A DNA stretch of 42,444 nt from Nitrospira sp. bin75 (lineage in GTDB: Bacteria > Nitrospirota > Nitrospiria > Nitrospirales > UBA8639). The notes beneath the pieces are model-generated. The model made no database searches. It worked only from the letters and a program-made list of their open reading frames with translations, and was not told where the DNA came from. The translations under genes and the position numbers were made by a program. The stretch lies in contig MPMZ01000023.1 in the NCBI GenBank assembly GCA_002238765.1, forward strand, positions 1 to 42,444. Reading direction: 5' to 3'. Below, piece after piece: positions 17,232 to 25,360 of this stretch; the first letter of the stretch is position 1, and every line of letters begins with the position of its first letter.

Positions 17232-17432
17232 CTATCTGGCGCGGGTCGCAAGCAGAGCCCGCACGGCAGGCACCAACTCGTTGGGGATCTCCATCACCGT
17301 CTGCGTGGAGTCCTCGAAAGCGGCCTCATCCTCGGCAACCGCTTCTTCCTCTGTCAGCGAGTCGTAGTGCTGAAGGACGCGTTGGACGCGCGCTTCGTCC
17401 CATCCTGGCGGGAAGTTGGTCTTGTTCTTCAT
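17232..17432 (-). CDS. Small antitoxin-like protein paired with a DUF4258 toxin
   Basis: 66 residues starting MKNKTNFPPGWDEARVQRVL, then an acidic middle (EEEAVAEDEAAFED) and a C-terminal MEIPNELVPAVRALLA. The acidic, partly disordered character and position directly after a DUF4258 gene with a 4-base overlap suggest the antitoxin of the pair. A decayed copy of its 5' end is found before hsdR. Confidence 0.75.
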   Translation of the reverse strand: MKNKTNFPPGWDEARVQRVLQHYDSLTEEEAVAEDEAAFEDSTQTVMEIPNELVPAVRALLATRAR

Positions 17433-17713
17433 CTTCCTCTCCTTTTCATGCGCCTCCGAAAAGCGGTAAGCGGTTTACCTCTTAGTTCGTATGCCGTAAT
17501 GACGAAGGCCTGATCCGGTTCGCGGTCGGGCACATAGATGACCCTGAGGTAACGTCCGCCAAGCGTCCTGCCGATGGCAATGCGCGCGCCCTCTCGCCCG
17601 GGCCGGTCTTCACTCGGCGATGCCAAGACGTCCTCGACTTCGCTCTCCTCAACTCCATGAGAAAAAATATGAGGATAGCCCGTTTCTCGGTCAACATAGA
17701 ATCTGAGATGCAC
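17429..17713 (-). CDS. DUF4258/BrnT-like toxin
   Basis: 94 residues with FYVDRETGYPHIF at the start, HGVEESEVEDVLASP, and the strand VIYVPDREPDQAFVITAYEL near the end. This is the DUF4258 RelE-like fold family. It starts at GTG 17713 with GGAG upstream and overlaps the antitoxin-like gene by 4 bases. Predicted activity is mRNA cleavage by analogy with the superfamily; no residues prove it. Confidence 0.75.
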   Translation of the reverse strand: MHLRFYVDRETGYPHIFSHGVEESEVEDVLASPSEDRPGREGARIAIGRTLGGRYLRVIYVPDREPDQAFVITAYELRGKPLTAFRRRMKRRGR

Positions 17714-17934
17714 GCCTTCGATCTCCAGTCACCAGATTCTGTCACAGCTTACCACGGTATGCCATGCCACGGATCCATACAGCTTGTCACAGCGTCTCCC
17801 AAACCAAGCTATCCGCCATCGCACACGTATCGTTTGCCTAGGGGGCACCAAACCCACGTGCCCACGCCGCAGCCAGTTCCCTGCACAAGCGGATCAAACT
17901 GTCCCGGAACTCCGATCTGCCCACTGCACGCAAT

Positions 17935-17997
17935 CACAGGAAACGCAAGACTCCTTCTCAAGTGTGTACCAAGCGGTTTCGACACTGATTCGTCAAT
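17935..17997 (-). pseudogene. Possible fossil of a DUF5615 PIN-like toxin behind the DUF433 gene
   Basis: Directly after the DUF433 stop codon the minus strand reads IDESVSKPLGTHLRRSL, resembling the opening of DUF5615 toxins (LLDE-x-(L/V)-P-x-x-L), then loses similarity. No start codon remains. DUF433 antitoxins are normally followed by a DUF5615 gene, so a decayed partner is expected exactly here. The rest of 17714-17934 shows no gene. Confidence 0.4.
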
Positions 17998-18216
17998 CTA
18001 CGGTTTCGTTCGATTCCTGGTAAGCACGGCCTTGGCTCGTTTGAGCATTTCGATTGCCTGGTGACGCGACACCGTGGGGTAGCTTTCCAGAAAATCGTCA
18101 AGTCGATCGCCCGCTTCCAAATACTCGATCAGAATACGTATAGGGACCCGGGTTTCGGAAAACACCGGAGTTCCGCCAAGGATTTCAGGGGCTTTGTTGA
18201 TTAGTTTGTCGGTCAT
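17998..18216 (-). CDS. DUF433 (VapB45-like) antitoxin, orphan
   Basis: About 72 residues: MTDKLINKAPEILGGTPVF, then TRVPIRILIEYLEAGDRLDDFLE and a C-terminal VSRHQAIEMLKRAKA. This is the HTH-containing DUF433 family that normally neutralises DUF5615 PIN-like toxins. Its partner seems decayed. It starts 33 bases after the methyltransferase stop and could ride on that operon. ATG at 18216 is the conventional start. Confidence 0.8.
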   Translation of the reverse strand: MTDKLINKAPEILGGTPVFSETRVPIRILIEYLEAGDRLDDFLESYPTVSRHQAIEMLKRAKAVLTRNRTKP

Positions 18217-18249
18217 GCCACATCGAACCACCGTTCCGACCACAAGCTG

Positions 18250-19464
18250 TCATCGTTTCTCAAACATGACCACGCTTTCTCGGGCCGCCATGCGTCCGTA
18301 CTTTCCCATCTGCTGCGCACTATTCCCACGCCACCGCACTGCTCGTATTTCCTTGCAGGTCAGACCTGCCCGCTCCCCGATTTCCGCGGTGAACTCATCA
18401 ACGAGGATAGCCGTGCCGTCGTATTGTGTATTCCCCACGACGAACGCCGCCTTCGCACCTTTGCGACAAACACGGGCAACTTCGCAAAGACATAGATACA
18501 TGTCCAGAAAATATCCCTCTAACATGCACTGCATACGCTTGTCAGTAAGATCGCGAATACTACCGTTCAAAGCCTTCGGTGGCTTGTATCTTCTGGCCGA
18601 CGGTCGATTCGGACGAGCTTCCGGGTGAGAATGGAACGTCTGATATCTAAGGGCTCGATTTGCTTCCCAGTCATGAAAGGCAAACATCAATTCGACACCA
18701 AAGATCCGCGTATAGTCATGCCGATTCGGGTACGGTGGCGAAGTAATCACGGCTGAGTACACTGCATCGGAAGCCGGCATCACTCGCGCATCCGCGACAC
18801 GGGCTTTCCAATATCTATTGCTTTGGAAGGCTGTGTCACAAACATCCGACAACATCATCTCAACTTGCTCCTCGAAAAAAATCGTAACGTTCTTGGCACC
18901 AGCGCCTTGTTTCGACCATCTCAACCAACCTCCGTTTGCGACCGCATAGCTGAAACGCGGTATGATAGAAATCAACGCCAATCGGAAGAAGTCCCGTTCA
19001 GAGGACGAACAACCGAGACTCTCAATGCCACTGGCGATTCTATCGAATACTGCAAGCCGTCCCCTTGGGAGCGCCTTGCGAACCAGTTCCGGGTAGGCAC
19101 GGCCTATGGGTGCCATGCGTCCTGACCTTAATGCACGTTGCAGAATCTGCCATAGCTTTTTCAACCGCTGTCTGGAGAAAGTAACGGTCTTGGTATTGGA
19201 TGCAAGAACGGCAAGCGGGGAAAGATCATAACCGTCACTCGGAACGCCCATTTCCTTTGCGGCCAATAGCGTTGTTCCCGAACCGGCGAAGGGATCAAGG
19301 ATCCTATCCTGACCGTTAAGACCCCATTCATGAATCAACGCGTGGACGAGATCGTCGGTGAAGCTGTGAGGAAATAGATACCAACGGTGGACGGCCTTCT
19401 CTTTGGCACCCCTTGGAGTGACCCAATGCCTCCACTCTGTCTGTTCAGTCGCTTGCCAATTCAT
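18250..19464 (-). CDS. DNA methyltransferase (N4-cytosine or N6-adenine type), last gene of a four-gene operon
   Basis: 404 residues. The SAM-binding motif I is DPFAGSGTTLL at residue 57 and the catalytic motif IV is TSPPYPNRHDYT at residue 241. Motif I comes before motif IV with about 180 residues between, an alpha-like order with the target-recognition region in the middle. The TSPPY form occurs in both N4mC and N6mA enzymes, so the product base is open. It is unrelated in layout to HsdM. Its ATG overlaps the PIN-like gene's stop by 4 bases. The context (AAA ATPase, PIN-like protein) suggests self-marking or target sensing in a defence system, which is inference. Confidence 0.85.
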   Translation of the reverse strand: MNWQATEQTEWRHWVTPRGAKEKAVHRWYLFPHSFTDDLVHALIHEWGLNGQDRILDPFAGSGTTLLAAKEMGVPSDGYDLSPLAVLASNTKTVTFSRQRLKKLWQILQRALRSGRMAPIGRAYPELVRKALPRGRLAVFDRIASGIESLGCSSSERDFFRLALISIIPRFSYAVANGGWLRWSKQGAGAKNVTIFFEEQVEMMLSDVCDTAFQSNRYWKARVADARVMPASDAVYSAVITSPPYPNRHDYTRIFGVELMFAFHDWEANRALRYQTFHSHPEARPNRPSARRYKPPKALNGSIRDLTDKRMQCMLEGYFLDMYLCLCEVARVCRKGAKAAFVVGNTQYDGTAILVDEFTAEIGERAGLTCKEIRAVRWRGNSAQQMGKYGRMAARESVVMFEKR

Positions 19465-20264
19465 AGTGAACCATCGGCTCCAGAGACAGACAAATTGGGC
19501 TTTAGCGTACCGTCAGCCGTGATCGTGTGAGCACTTGGCAACTCAATGGCATCGGCATTTCCTAGTGTAATCTGGCTGACAAGCTGCTGAAGTTTCCGCC
19601 TCATCTCTTCATAGCGAGATTCGCCATTCGGACTGTGAATATAGTTTGCGGTCTCCTTAAGATATCCGTCTGCAGTAAACAAAAAATCCGCTTGGGCAAC
19701 TAATGCACTTGCGTAAATAATACTGTCCATGGCCGCCATATAAACCAACCCGTTGATGCCCTTTGCCAACTCCAACGCCTCGCTCGTCTGGTCGCTGCGG
19801 CTTGTCTTGACGGCAACACCTGATTCCTCCAGCATGGAGGTTAGTCTATCGACCTTATCCTTGATATCCGCCAAATCGGTGGAGGCTACTCGTTCACGAA
19901 TCTCATCTTCATGAAAGCGCGACCACATTCGATCCGGCACACCTTCTTTCGCCGCGCTCATGATGGCTTTTCCTTTGGTTTTTCCAGTAAGCAATTCAAG
20001 CTCTGAAACAGGCGCATATTCAACTTGCACATCCTGCGTCGAAAGAAAATAGACAGTTTCTAGACCTCGTTTAAGGCTTTTCTTGAGATCGACTTCCGCT
20101 AAGTTGTTCACATTCTCTGCCGCAGCCTCTTTTTCTTTCGCCGCGTCATTGGCACCTCTCGGAAACAGATCATTCTCCTTCGCATATTCCAGGTAGATTC
20201 CGATGTAATGTAGTGTGTTCGTGTCCAAGAACGCTAATTTCTGCAATGCATTCCGATCATTCAT
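19461..20264 (-). CDS. PIN-like domain protein (putative nuclease)
   Basis: 267 residues. The PIN fold pattern is visible: FLDTNTLHYI with Asp14, an acidic SELELL at 87-92, then MDSIIYASALVAQADFLFTAD with Asp180 and Asp199, matching the D-E-D-D positions of metal-dependent PIN nucleases. It is longer than VapC toxins (about 130 residues) because of a charged helical insert at about 30-70 and 95-160. It overlaps the ATPase gene upstream and the methyltransferase gene downstream by 4 bases each. A single-strand RNA or DNA nuclease acting as the effector of the operon is plausible but not shown. Confidence 0.7.
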   Translation of the reverse strand: MNDRNALQKLAFLDTNTLHYIGIYLEYAKENDLFPRGANDAAKEKEAAAENVNNLAEVDLKKSLKRGLETVYFLSTQDVQVEYAPVSELELLTGKTKGKAIMSAAKEGVPDRMWSRFHEDEIRERVASTDLADIKDKVDRLTSMLEESGVAVKTSRSDQTSEALELAKGINGLVYMAAMDSIIYASALVAQADFLFTADGYLKETANYIHSPNGESRYEEMRRKLQQLVSQITLGNADAIELPSAHTITADGTLKPNLSVSGADGSL

Positions 20265-21445
20265 GGCTTTGCGTTCCCGGTTGGAGACAAGCTGGGATAA
20301 AGTTCGTCTTCGATTTTGTAAAGATACTCCTTGGTAAATGGTAGCTGTACGTCAGCATCAGCCTGCGCAATCGCTCGAAAACATGTCTTTACGAGCCGCC
20401 TAGGATTGGAGTACGTGCTGGGGCGAAAGAGAACATCATCCGGAAACGGAAAAAGAACTCCTGTTGATTCTTTCATCTTTTTTAATCGAGCAGCGGCTAT
20501 CCGCGATTTCATGAGTTTGAGCGCGTCCTTTTTGGTCAAGGTGTCAATCTTGATTGTTTGGTCAGAGACGCGCTCAATCAGCGAAGGCTCAAGTTCTTTG
20601 GTGATCTCGTAGGCATCAGGCGTCATCGACAAAATGATCCAGAAGTCAACCTGTTGACTTTGAGCAAGGTTGATCAACCGTTTCAACGTGGCCAGGTAGT
20701 CATGTGCCGCCCGTTTAGTAAGACGTTTCTGAAGGCCTATTTCCTCGAATTCGTCGATCAGAAACGCAATGGCCTTCGCACCCGTCCCCTGCGAGATCGT
20801 TTTCAAGATTGCGCGGAAGTACGGTGCTTCCTCCCCTTCAGGAACCATGCTGCCTTTCTGCTGAGGTATAAAGTCTCGAAATTCGAAGTATGGTTTCTTA
20901 ACAATGTCAGTAACGATCCGCGCAAGACAGTGCGCGATCTCTTCGTCAGTTGTGATACCTGCAATCTTGACGGCATCCTGGAGGGGGCTTGTCATGTCCT
21001 GTTGACGACGCCGATGGGAAGCGTTGGATAAATATTCCTCAAAACCACTTTGAAAAAGCGTTCTCTGATATGAAACGTTCACTTTCGAGCCAGCAAGTTC
21101 CCAGATAAATTTTGCAAAATCCTTGCGGCCGATAGTGCGTAACAACATATTGGCGAGGTCGTAGAATTGCACCCCGGGGTTGTCAAAGTAGAACGACTTG
21201 ATTTGGCGTCTTGGACAGACTTGCCCATGGAGCCACTGCAAGAGGCATGTTTTTCCGGTCCCATACTCACCGACAATGACGATGGCCTTGACACCCTCTC
21301 CAGTCTCGTGCACGCTGAAGAGATTTTCCATCCTCTCTGCCAATGCATTCGGGGGCGAGAGGACGCCCGAGAGAGGTTCACCTGTTGCAGAGGGCTCGAA
21401 AGGATTGGAATCAAGCCAGAGTTTTTGAAGGATGTCGGTCCTCAT
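20261..21445 (-). CDS. AAA-family ATPase (Orc/Cdc6-like P-loop)
   Basis: 394 residues. It opens LQKLWLDSNPFEPSATGEP, followed by Walker A GEYGTGKTC (59-67), Walker B AIAFLIDEFEEIG with the DE pair at 231-232, and a sensor-1-like FWIILSMTPDAYE near 270-280. NPRRLVKTCFRA near the C-terminus resembles the lid and sensor-2 region of STAND/Orc-like ATPases. The insertion between Walker A and B is long (about 160 residues). It overlaps the preceding gene by 35 bases. Such ATPases often act as sensors or loaders in defence operons; the substrate is unknown. Confidence 0.8.
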   Translation of the reverse strand: MRTDILQKLWLDSNPFEPSATGEPLSGVLSPPNALAERMENLFSVHETGEGVKAIVIVGEYGTGKTCLLQWLHGQVCPRRQIKSFYFDNPGVQFYDLANMLLRTIGRKDFAKFIWELAGSKVNVSYQRTLFQSGFEEYLSNASHRRRQQDMTSPLQDAVKIAGITTDEEIAHCLARIVTDIVKKPYFEFRDFIPQQKGSMVPEGEEAPYFRAILKTISQGTGAKAIAFLIDEFEEIGLQKRLTKRAAHDYLATLKRLINLAQSQQVDFWIILSMTPDAYEITKELEPSLIERVSDQTIKIDTLTKKDALKLMKSRIAAARLKKMKESTGVLFPFPDDVLFRPSTYSNPRRLVKTCFRAIAQADADVQLPFTKEYLYKIEDELYPSLSPTGNAKP

Positions 21446-22490
21446 GGTCTGTGACCTCCATAGATTTGACCGTTACGTCTTTGTGTATGCGAATGTGGGA
21501 AATATAGGGACTATTTGAAGTCTTGTAATACCTTCTCAACTCTAGAGTCTCCCTTTGCGGAGACGTTGCCGATAGCGTCGCGAGGGCACGAGACGTCGGG
21601 ATCAGAACAATATGATTCGGCCATTCGTGAAGCAACCAATCGATCGCACCAAAAAGCACGCTGATCGGTTGTCTGCGTGCTTCACAGCAATGAGCGATGA
21701 GATCGAAAACGGAGAATCGCATCCACTCACCTGCAGCCCGTAGAGAAAGTAGGTAGCGCACCGTCTGCATTACAGCAGAGTTGATTCCTGTGGTAGAAGT
21801 GCTAGGCCGAGACACAGGAAACATGCTCGCACTCCCGTCAGAGCGTTGACAGTATTCGTCTATAAGTCGTAATTCATCACGCGCCCAATAGCGAACTCCA
21901 TATAGAATCGCAGCCACGCTTGCGGGTGATGAACAACACGCTGTGCGGCCTGTTGTGTCGTTTTGAAAAACGATCTCCGTTGCGCGAGAAGAATGCTCAC
22001 GGGACCACCTAACGGGGACTCCCTTTTGCCGGAAACTGGTAACAGAATCGAAGCTTCCGTCTGACGGCATGAAAAGATCAAAGAAAAGCGACCTGCATTG
22101 TTCATTGTTCAGCACCAGTGCTGCAAACGAGTCTCTCGCAGCATCACTTAGCGACTGATCTCCGTTGGCCGGGGCTGGCTGACGTAGCAGCTCGCAGACA
22201 TCGGGATTATCGGCGTTGACATGCAACATACGTCCATCTCGCTTGAGTGCGCGTAGGTGGAGCAAGGCATTTCGATAATGATAAAGGGTTGTAAGCGCTG
22301 GAGGTGAACTACGCCGAGTAAGCGAGATGTCCTTTTCTTGCACTAATTTGTTGAGTTCGCCAGCCCTTAGACCATTCGGAAAGACGGCAACGGCTTTCAA
22401 AATGCGATGTAGCCCGGCAAAGGAGATAGACCTCATCCAGTACTCACTCTGCTGCAGGCGGTCCTTGCTAGGACGTTGTAGCTGTTTCAT
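21411..22490 (-). CDS. Unrecognised protein with a probable winged-helix N-terminus, first gene of the operon
   Basis: About 359 residues from ATG 22490. This start is chosen because AGGA precedes it and an extended -10 lies 36 bases upstream; the frame is open to 22604, but that part would lie before the promoter. Residues 15-80 alternate helices with a GLRAGELNKLV and LTTLYHYRNALLHL pattern that fits a winged helix. Further helices follow with no motif I recognise, and the end is polar. It may be the DNA-recognition or regulatory part of the operon. No enzyme motif is visible. Confidence 0.7.
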   Translation of the reverse strand: MKQLQRPSKDRLQQSEYWMRSISFAGLHRILKAVAVFPNGLRAGELNKLVQEKDISLTRRSSPPALTTLYHYRNALLHLRALKRDGRMLHVNADNPDVCELLRQPAPANGDQSLSDAARDSFAALVLNNEQCRSLFFDLFMPSDGSFDSVTSFRQKGVPVRWSREHSSRATEIVFQNDTTGRTACCSSPASVAAILYGVRYWARDELRLIDEYCQRSDGSASMFPVSRPSTSTTGINSAVMQTVRYLLSLRAAGEWMRFSVFDLIAHCCEARRQPISVLFGAIDWLLHEWPNHIVLIPTSRALATLSATSPQRETLELRRYYKTSNSPYISHIRIHKDVTVKSMEVTDHEDRHPSKTLA

Positions 22491-22525
22491 GTCGTTATTC
22501 CTCTGTGTCCGAGCGTCGGAAGAGT

Positions 22526-22534
22526 ATATTAGCA
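22526..22534 (-). promoter_or_regulatory. Extended -10 promoter of the four-gene operon
   Basis: On the minus strand TGCTAATAT forms an extended -10 (TGn then TAATAT). A transcript would start near 22519, about 30 bases before the ATG at 22490. No convincing -35 is seen, as usual for extended -10 promoters. This suggests that the operon is transcribed separately from the upstream restriction genes. Confidence 0.45.
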
Positions 22535-22646
22535 CGGACAACAAATGGCAGGCGAACAGCAGTTTCCGGAGGGCTAATGACTTGCTGCTTGGAGCGAGAT
22601 TCATCCGTGCAAGCTGCTGATTATCGACCGATAATGAGCTATGTCA

Positions 22647-22925
22647 TCAACCTTGCTTGTTGTACTTTGGTTTTGAACGAGCAATGGCGAGAGCTTCCGT
22701 TTTCCTCGCATCCTGAATGCTCGGCTTTTGCTCAACCTCAACCTTTGCACCTGGTACATCACCAGCAGCAAGATGCTCCTGAATTCTTTCTTGCGCTCTA
22801 CCTCTTTTCGCTACACCGACATAATTTGTTTGACCGGCATTGGTCTTGATCCGGTAAACAACCGGCTTATCCTGTGGCAATTTGGATGCACCGGCTTGGT
22901 TATAGTTGACGGTTTTCTTTGCCAT
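22647..22925 (-). CDS. Small GIY-YIG-like protein
   Basis: 92 residues with VVYRIKTNAGQTNYVGVAKRG, then RIQEHLAAGDVPGA, and KTEALAIARSKPKYNKQG at the end. The spacing of VYRI, YVGVAKRG, the HL helix, the Glu in KTEA and the terminal KPKYN follows the GIY-YIG nuclease fold in its shortest form. GGAGG precedes the ATG. It lies between the restriction genes and the four-gene operon. Activity is uncertain because the first GIY is replaced by VYR. Confidence 0.65.
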   Translation of the reverse strand: MAKKTVNYNQAGASKLPQDKPVVYRIKTNAGQTNYVGVAKRGRAQERIQEHLAAGDVPGAKVEVEQKPSIQDARKTEALAIARSKPKYNKQG

Positions 22926-22974
22926 ATTACCTCCATACAGGAAAGTTTAAAATTATAGCCAGCGGCCAGCCATT

Positions 22975-23157
22975 TCAATTCCATCGAACAGCATGCATAT
23001 CCATTGCATCTTGCAGATGATACCCCTTGCTCAAGCCAAACATTGACATGTCGGGGCTTTCCGATGTTGAATTCGGCGTTGCCTTGGTCTCCTGAAGCAC
23101 CATTGGATTACACAAATGGCAGAATTTGATTGGAACATCCTTGAATACAGGTTCCAT
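22975..23157 (-). CDS. Hypothetical 60-residue protein with a CxxC
   Basis: The frame starts ATG 23157 with AGGAA about ten bases upstream, 45 bases after the stop of the zinc-ribbon gene. It has FCHLCNP near residue 13, then a polar stretch, ending MDMHAVRWN. One CxxC alone does not make a zinc site. It could be a real small gene of the restriction operon or a chance frame. The surrounding 277-base gap (22926-23202) has no other candidate. Confidence 0.35.
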   Translation of the reverse strand: MEPVFKDVPIKFCHLCNPMVLQETKATPNSTSESPDMSMFGLSKGYHLQDAMDMHAVRWN

Positions 23158-23202
23158 GTAAAATGATTCCTGCTATGGCTGGTTCTTACTCCCAATTTCC
23201 GC

Positions 23203-24009
23203 TCAACTTTTTGCACGTTCCTTGTTCCAGGAAACCACATCACCTGCGCGCATGCTTATCTGGCACTTTTTACAGGTTACCTGGTCATCTGGATCCGGCT
23301 CCTCTTTCTCCCTCTGCCACTCCGAACTTCCGCATTGCGGGCATACTATATTGATCCTCCGTAGTGCTGGTGAGGTTGTTACTCCGAGTTCTTTTCCGGC
23401 TCTGGTGATTTTCCACCTTATGGATCCGTCTTCATCGAAGTGAGCCGTAGCCAAGTGTTCCCCTCGTCCACTTCCTACACGTATACTTTCCCGCCAGCCG
23501 TCAAAGGTATTTTCGCCGACCATTTCGACGATCTCTGCATGAACAATCGCGAGACTTGGGATTACCAGTCCGGGCACACCATGAACGAAGCCTACTCCCC
23601 TTAGTTCTCCTTTTCTTCCTACCATCCAGTATTTCCTATCTGGATGACACATTCTTTCGTCCAGATATTTAAGAAGGTTCTCAATTGTATTTGGCGTATT
23701 CTCTTCTACAAATTTCTTGATTCTTGCCTGACTCTTCGTTCCAAGATTCCGATAATTCTTCTCCGCTTCGTGCTTCTTTGTGATGGGACGTCCTTCACTT
23801 TTCGCCAGCGCCTTCAAAGCTAACTCAAATGCAAGTCCTGTGCATACATGTGCCACGTTCAGTTCATTGCTGTCGGTCTCGACATCATGCCGTCCGCGTC
23901 CACTTCTTTGGTCTTTTTCTAGGGCGGTCTTCATCCATACTTGGCTGTCGCCCAGCCAGTTGCTAATTGGCGCTCGATCCTCGATCTTGATCGTTCTCTT
24001 GAAGTTCAT
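23203..24009 (-). CDS. Zinc-ribbon protein with HEPN-like N-terminus, coupled to hsdS
   Basis: 268 residues. The C-terminal 40 residues form a zinc ribbon: CPQCGSSEW and CKKCQIS. The N-terminal 120 residues are helical, with VAHVCTGLAFELALKALAKSEGR, reminiscent of HEPN-type helices, though the catalytic RX4-6H motif is not clearly present. Its ATG overlaps the hsdS stop by 4 bases (ATGA), so it belongs to the restriction operon. A role as accessory or regulatory subunit of the type I system is inferred from coupling alone. Confidence 0.6.
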   Translation of the reverse strand: MNFKRTIKIEDRAPISNWLGDSQVWMKTALEKDQRSGRGRHDVETDSNELNVAHVCTGLAFELALKALAKSEGRPITKKHEAEKNYRNLGTKSQARIKKFVEENTPNTIENLLKYLDERMCHPDRKYWMVGRKGELRGVGFVHGVPGLVIPSLAIVHAEIVEMVGENTFDGWRESIRVGSGRGEHLATAHFDEDGSIRWKITRAGKELGVTTSPALRRINIVCPQCGSSEWQREKEEPDPDDQVTCKKCQISMRAGDVVSWNKERAKS

Positions 24010-25346
24010 GATTTTCTTTCAGATGTGGATGCATATTTGCCACTGGTTCCTTTCAGCTTTAGCGGCGAATCGTGGGGCAATTGTAGTGCCGAGAGGTTGA
24101 GTTCGGCGACGCGAATTTCGCCCGTCATCAGTTTGTGCAGCAGCACTTTGAACAGGTCGCCCAGTACGGCGCGTTTTCGGCGGTGCAGGTCGATTTTGCG
24201 ATCGATGGCCTCCAAGATGGTGACGATTTCGCGCTGCTCCTCCAGAGTAGGCGGCAATGGAAGTGGCAGGGCGTCAATTGTTCCGGTGTTTAAATTGTAT
24301 TTGCCATCCGCTGCTGGAGTAGCACGCCCTGCTATTACACTGGTGCCGAGTTCCGATCCGAAGAAATACGCCATGAAGTGTGGATCGACCTGGTCGAGCT
24401 TGAGACTCGCTCGTATAAGATATGATGCGAAGAGCGCATTTTTGGGGTTGCCGGTATAGACGGCACAGGCCCCCAGCCGCTCGACAACACCGTTGGTTCT
24501 GATTAAGACTAGGTCGCCGTTTTTCAGCCTGTAGCGATCCGCCTCAGTAGAGCGAAGCCCGCCAAATTTTAGGTCCGCATCGTTGACTCGGCCCGGCTCG
24601 ACGTTCGGAATTCTGAGAACAGGAAATTCGGTCGGCTCATAGCTGCAACGGGTTGATGTACCATATTGGAGCCACTCTCGAACCGTGCTAAAATCAACAA
24701 TTTCCCAACTCGCCGGCACCGGGCCGATCTCGGTTTCCTTCTGCGTTTCGCCTCGTAACCCGTGAGTGAACAGTGATCGCATTGTGGCGCGTTTCAATTC
24801 CAGGGCAAGCGCAATGCTTTGATCGTGCGTCTTGATGGCGTCCCGTATCCTTGCAAGCACCGCGACGATGGCCTGCTGCTCGTCGAGCATTGGCTGCGGT
24901 ACATGTAGCACTGCCAGCCGGCTACGCGAGAGGTTCGGGATCGTCGTCTTGTTGCCTGCGCCCTCAAAGATGCCGAGTTGGGTGAAGGCGCATTGCAGGA
25001 AGTACACGTAGAAGCGCGGCTCGACCTCTTCAACGACGGGGCGTAGCCGATGCAAGTGGTTCTGGAACGACATCGTTTCAACTTCGCCACCCCAGATTGC
25101 CGCACGCCCGATCTCTCCGCCTTCACATACAAGGAGATCGCCTCGGCTCAGCAGTTTGCCGGGCAACTCATGCTCGGGGATCGACATCCGGTCAACCGAC
25201 TCCAAGTCTATCTCGTCCCAGAGGACGTTGGACGTCCGGAGGAACGGCGTCTTGTCTGCACCGTTGCGCGCCGCGGCGGACATTGTTTTGCCGGCGCCGA
25301 TCTCGAACAACTCTCCAAGAGAGCGCCACGTCCATATGTCGTTCAT
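24006..25346 (-). CDS. hsdS: Type I restriction-modification specificity subunit
   Basis: 446 residues with two target-recognition domains, each followed by a conserved helical spacer: LDEQQAIVAVLARIRDAI and LEEQREIVTILEAIDRKI. The pairing with HsdM encoded upstream is standard. The two recognition halves differ (residues 1-150 and 215-370), so the DNA target is expected to be bipartite and asymmetric. The gene is complete; the C-terminus has an extra 40-residue polar tail. It starts 14 bases after the aspartic-protease-like gene. Confidence 0.93.
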   Translation of the reverse strand: MNDIWTWRSLGELFEIGAGKTMSAAARNGADKTPFLRTSNVLWDEIDLESVDRMSIPEHELPGKLLSRGDLLVCEGGEIGRAAIWGGEVETMSFQNHLHRLRPVVEEVEPRFYVYFLQCAFTQLGIFEGAGNKTTIPNLSRSRLAVLHVPQPMLDEQQAIVAVLARIRDAIKTHDQSIALALELKRATMRSLFTHGLRGETQKETEIGPVPASWEIVDFSTVREWLQYGTSTRCSYEPTEFPVLRIPNVEPGRVNDADLKFGGLRSTEADRYRLKNGDLVLIRTNGVVERLGACAVYTGNPKNALFASYLIRASLKLDQVDPHFMAYFFGSELGTSVIAGRATPAADGKYNLNTGTIDALPLPLPPTLEEQREIVTILEAIDRKIDLHRRKRAVLGDLFKVLLHKLMTGEIRVAELNLSALQLPHDSPLKLKGTSGKYASTSERKS

Positions 25347-25360
25347 TGCAGTCCCGACAG

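Noticed and set aside
18250-19464. Methyltransferase as a second HsdM or orphan phage Dam
   Set aside because: Motif order and the TSPPY motif differ from HsdM, and the tight overlaps with the PIN-like and ATPase genes show that it is part of that operon.
22491-22604. Upstream extension of the first gene of the four-gene operon to 22604
   Set aside because: The ribosome-binding site and extended -10 support ATG 22490; the extension would precede the promoter.
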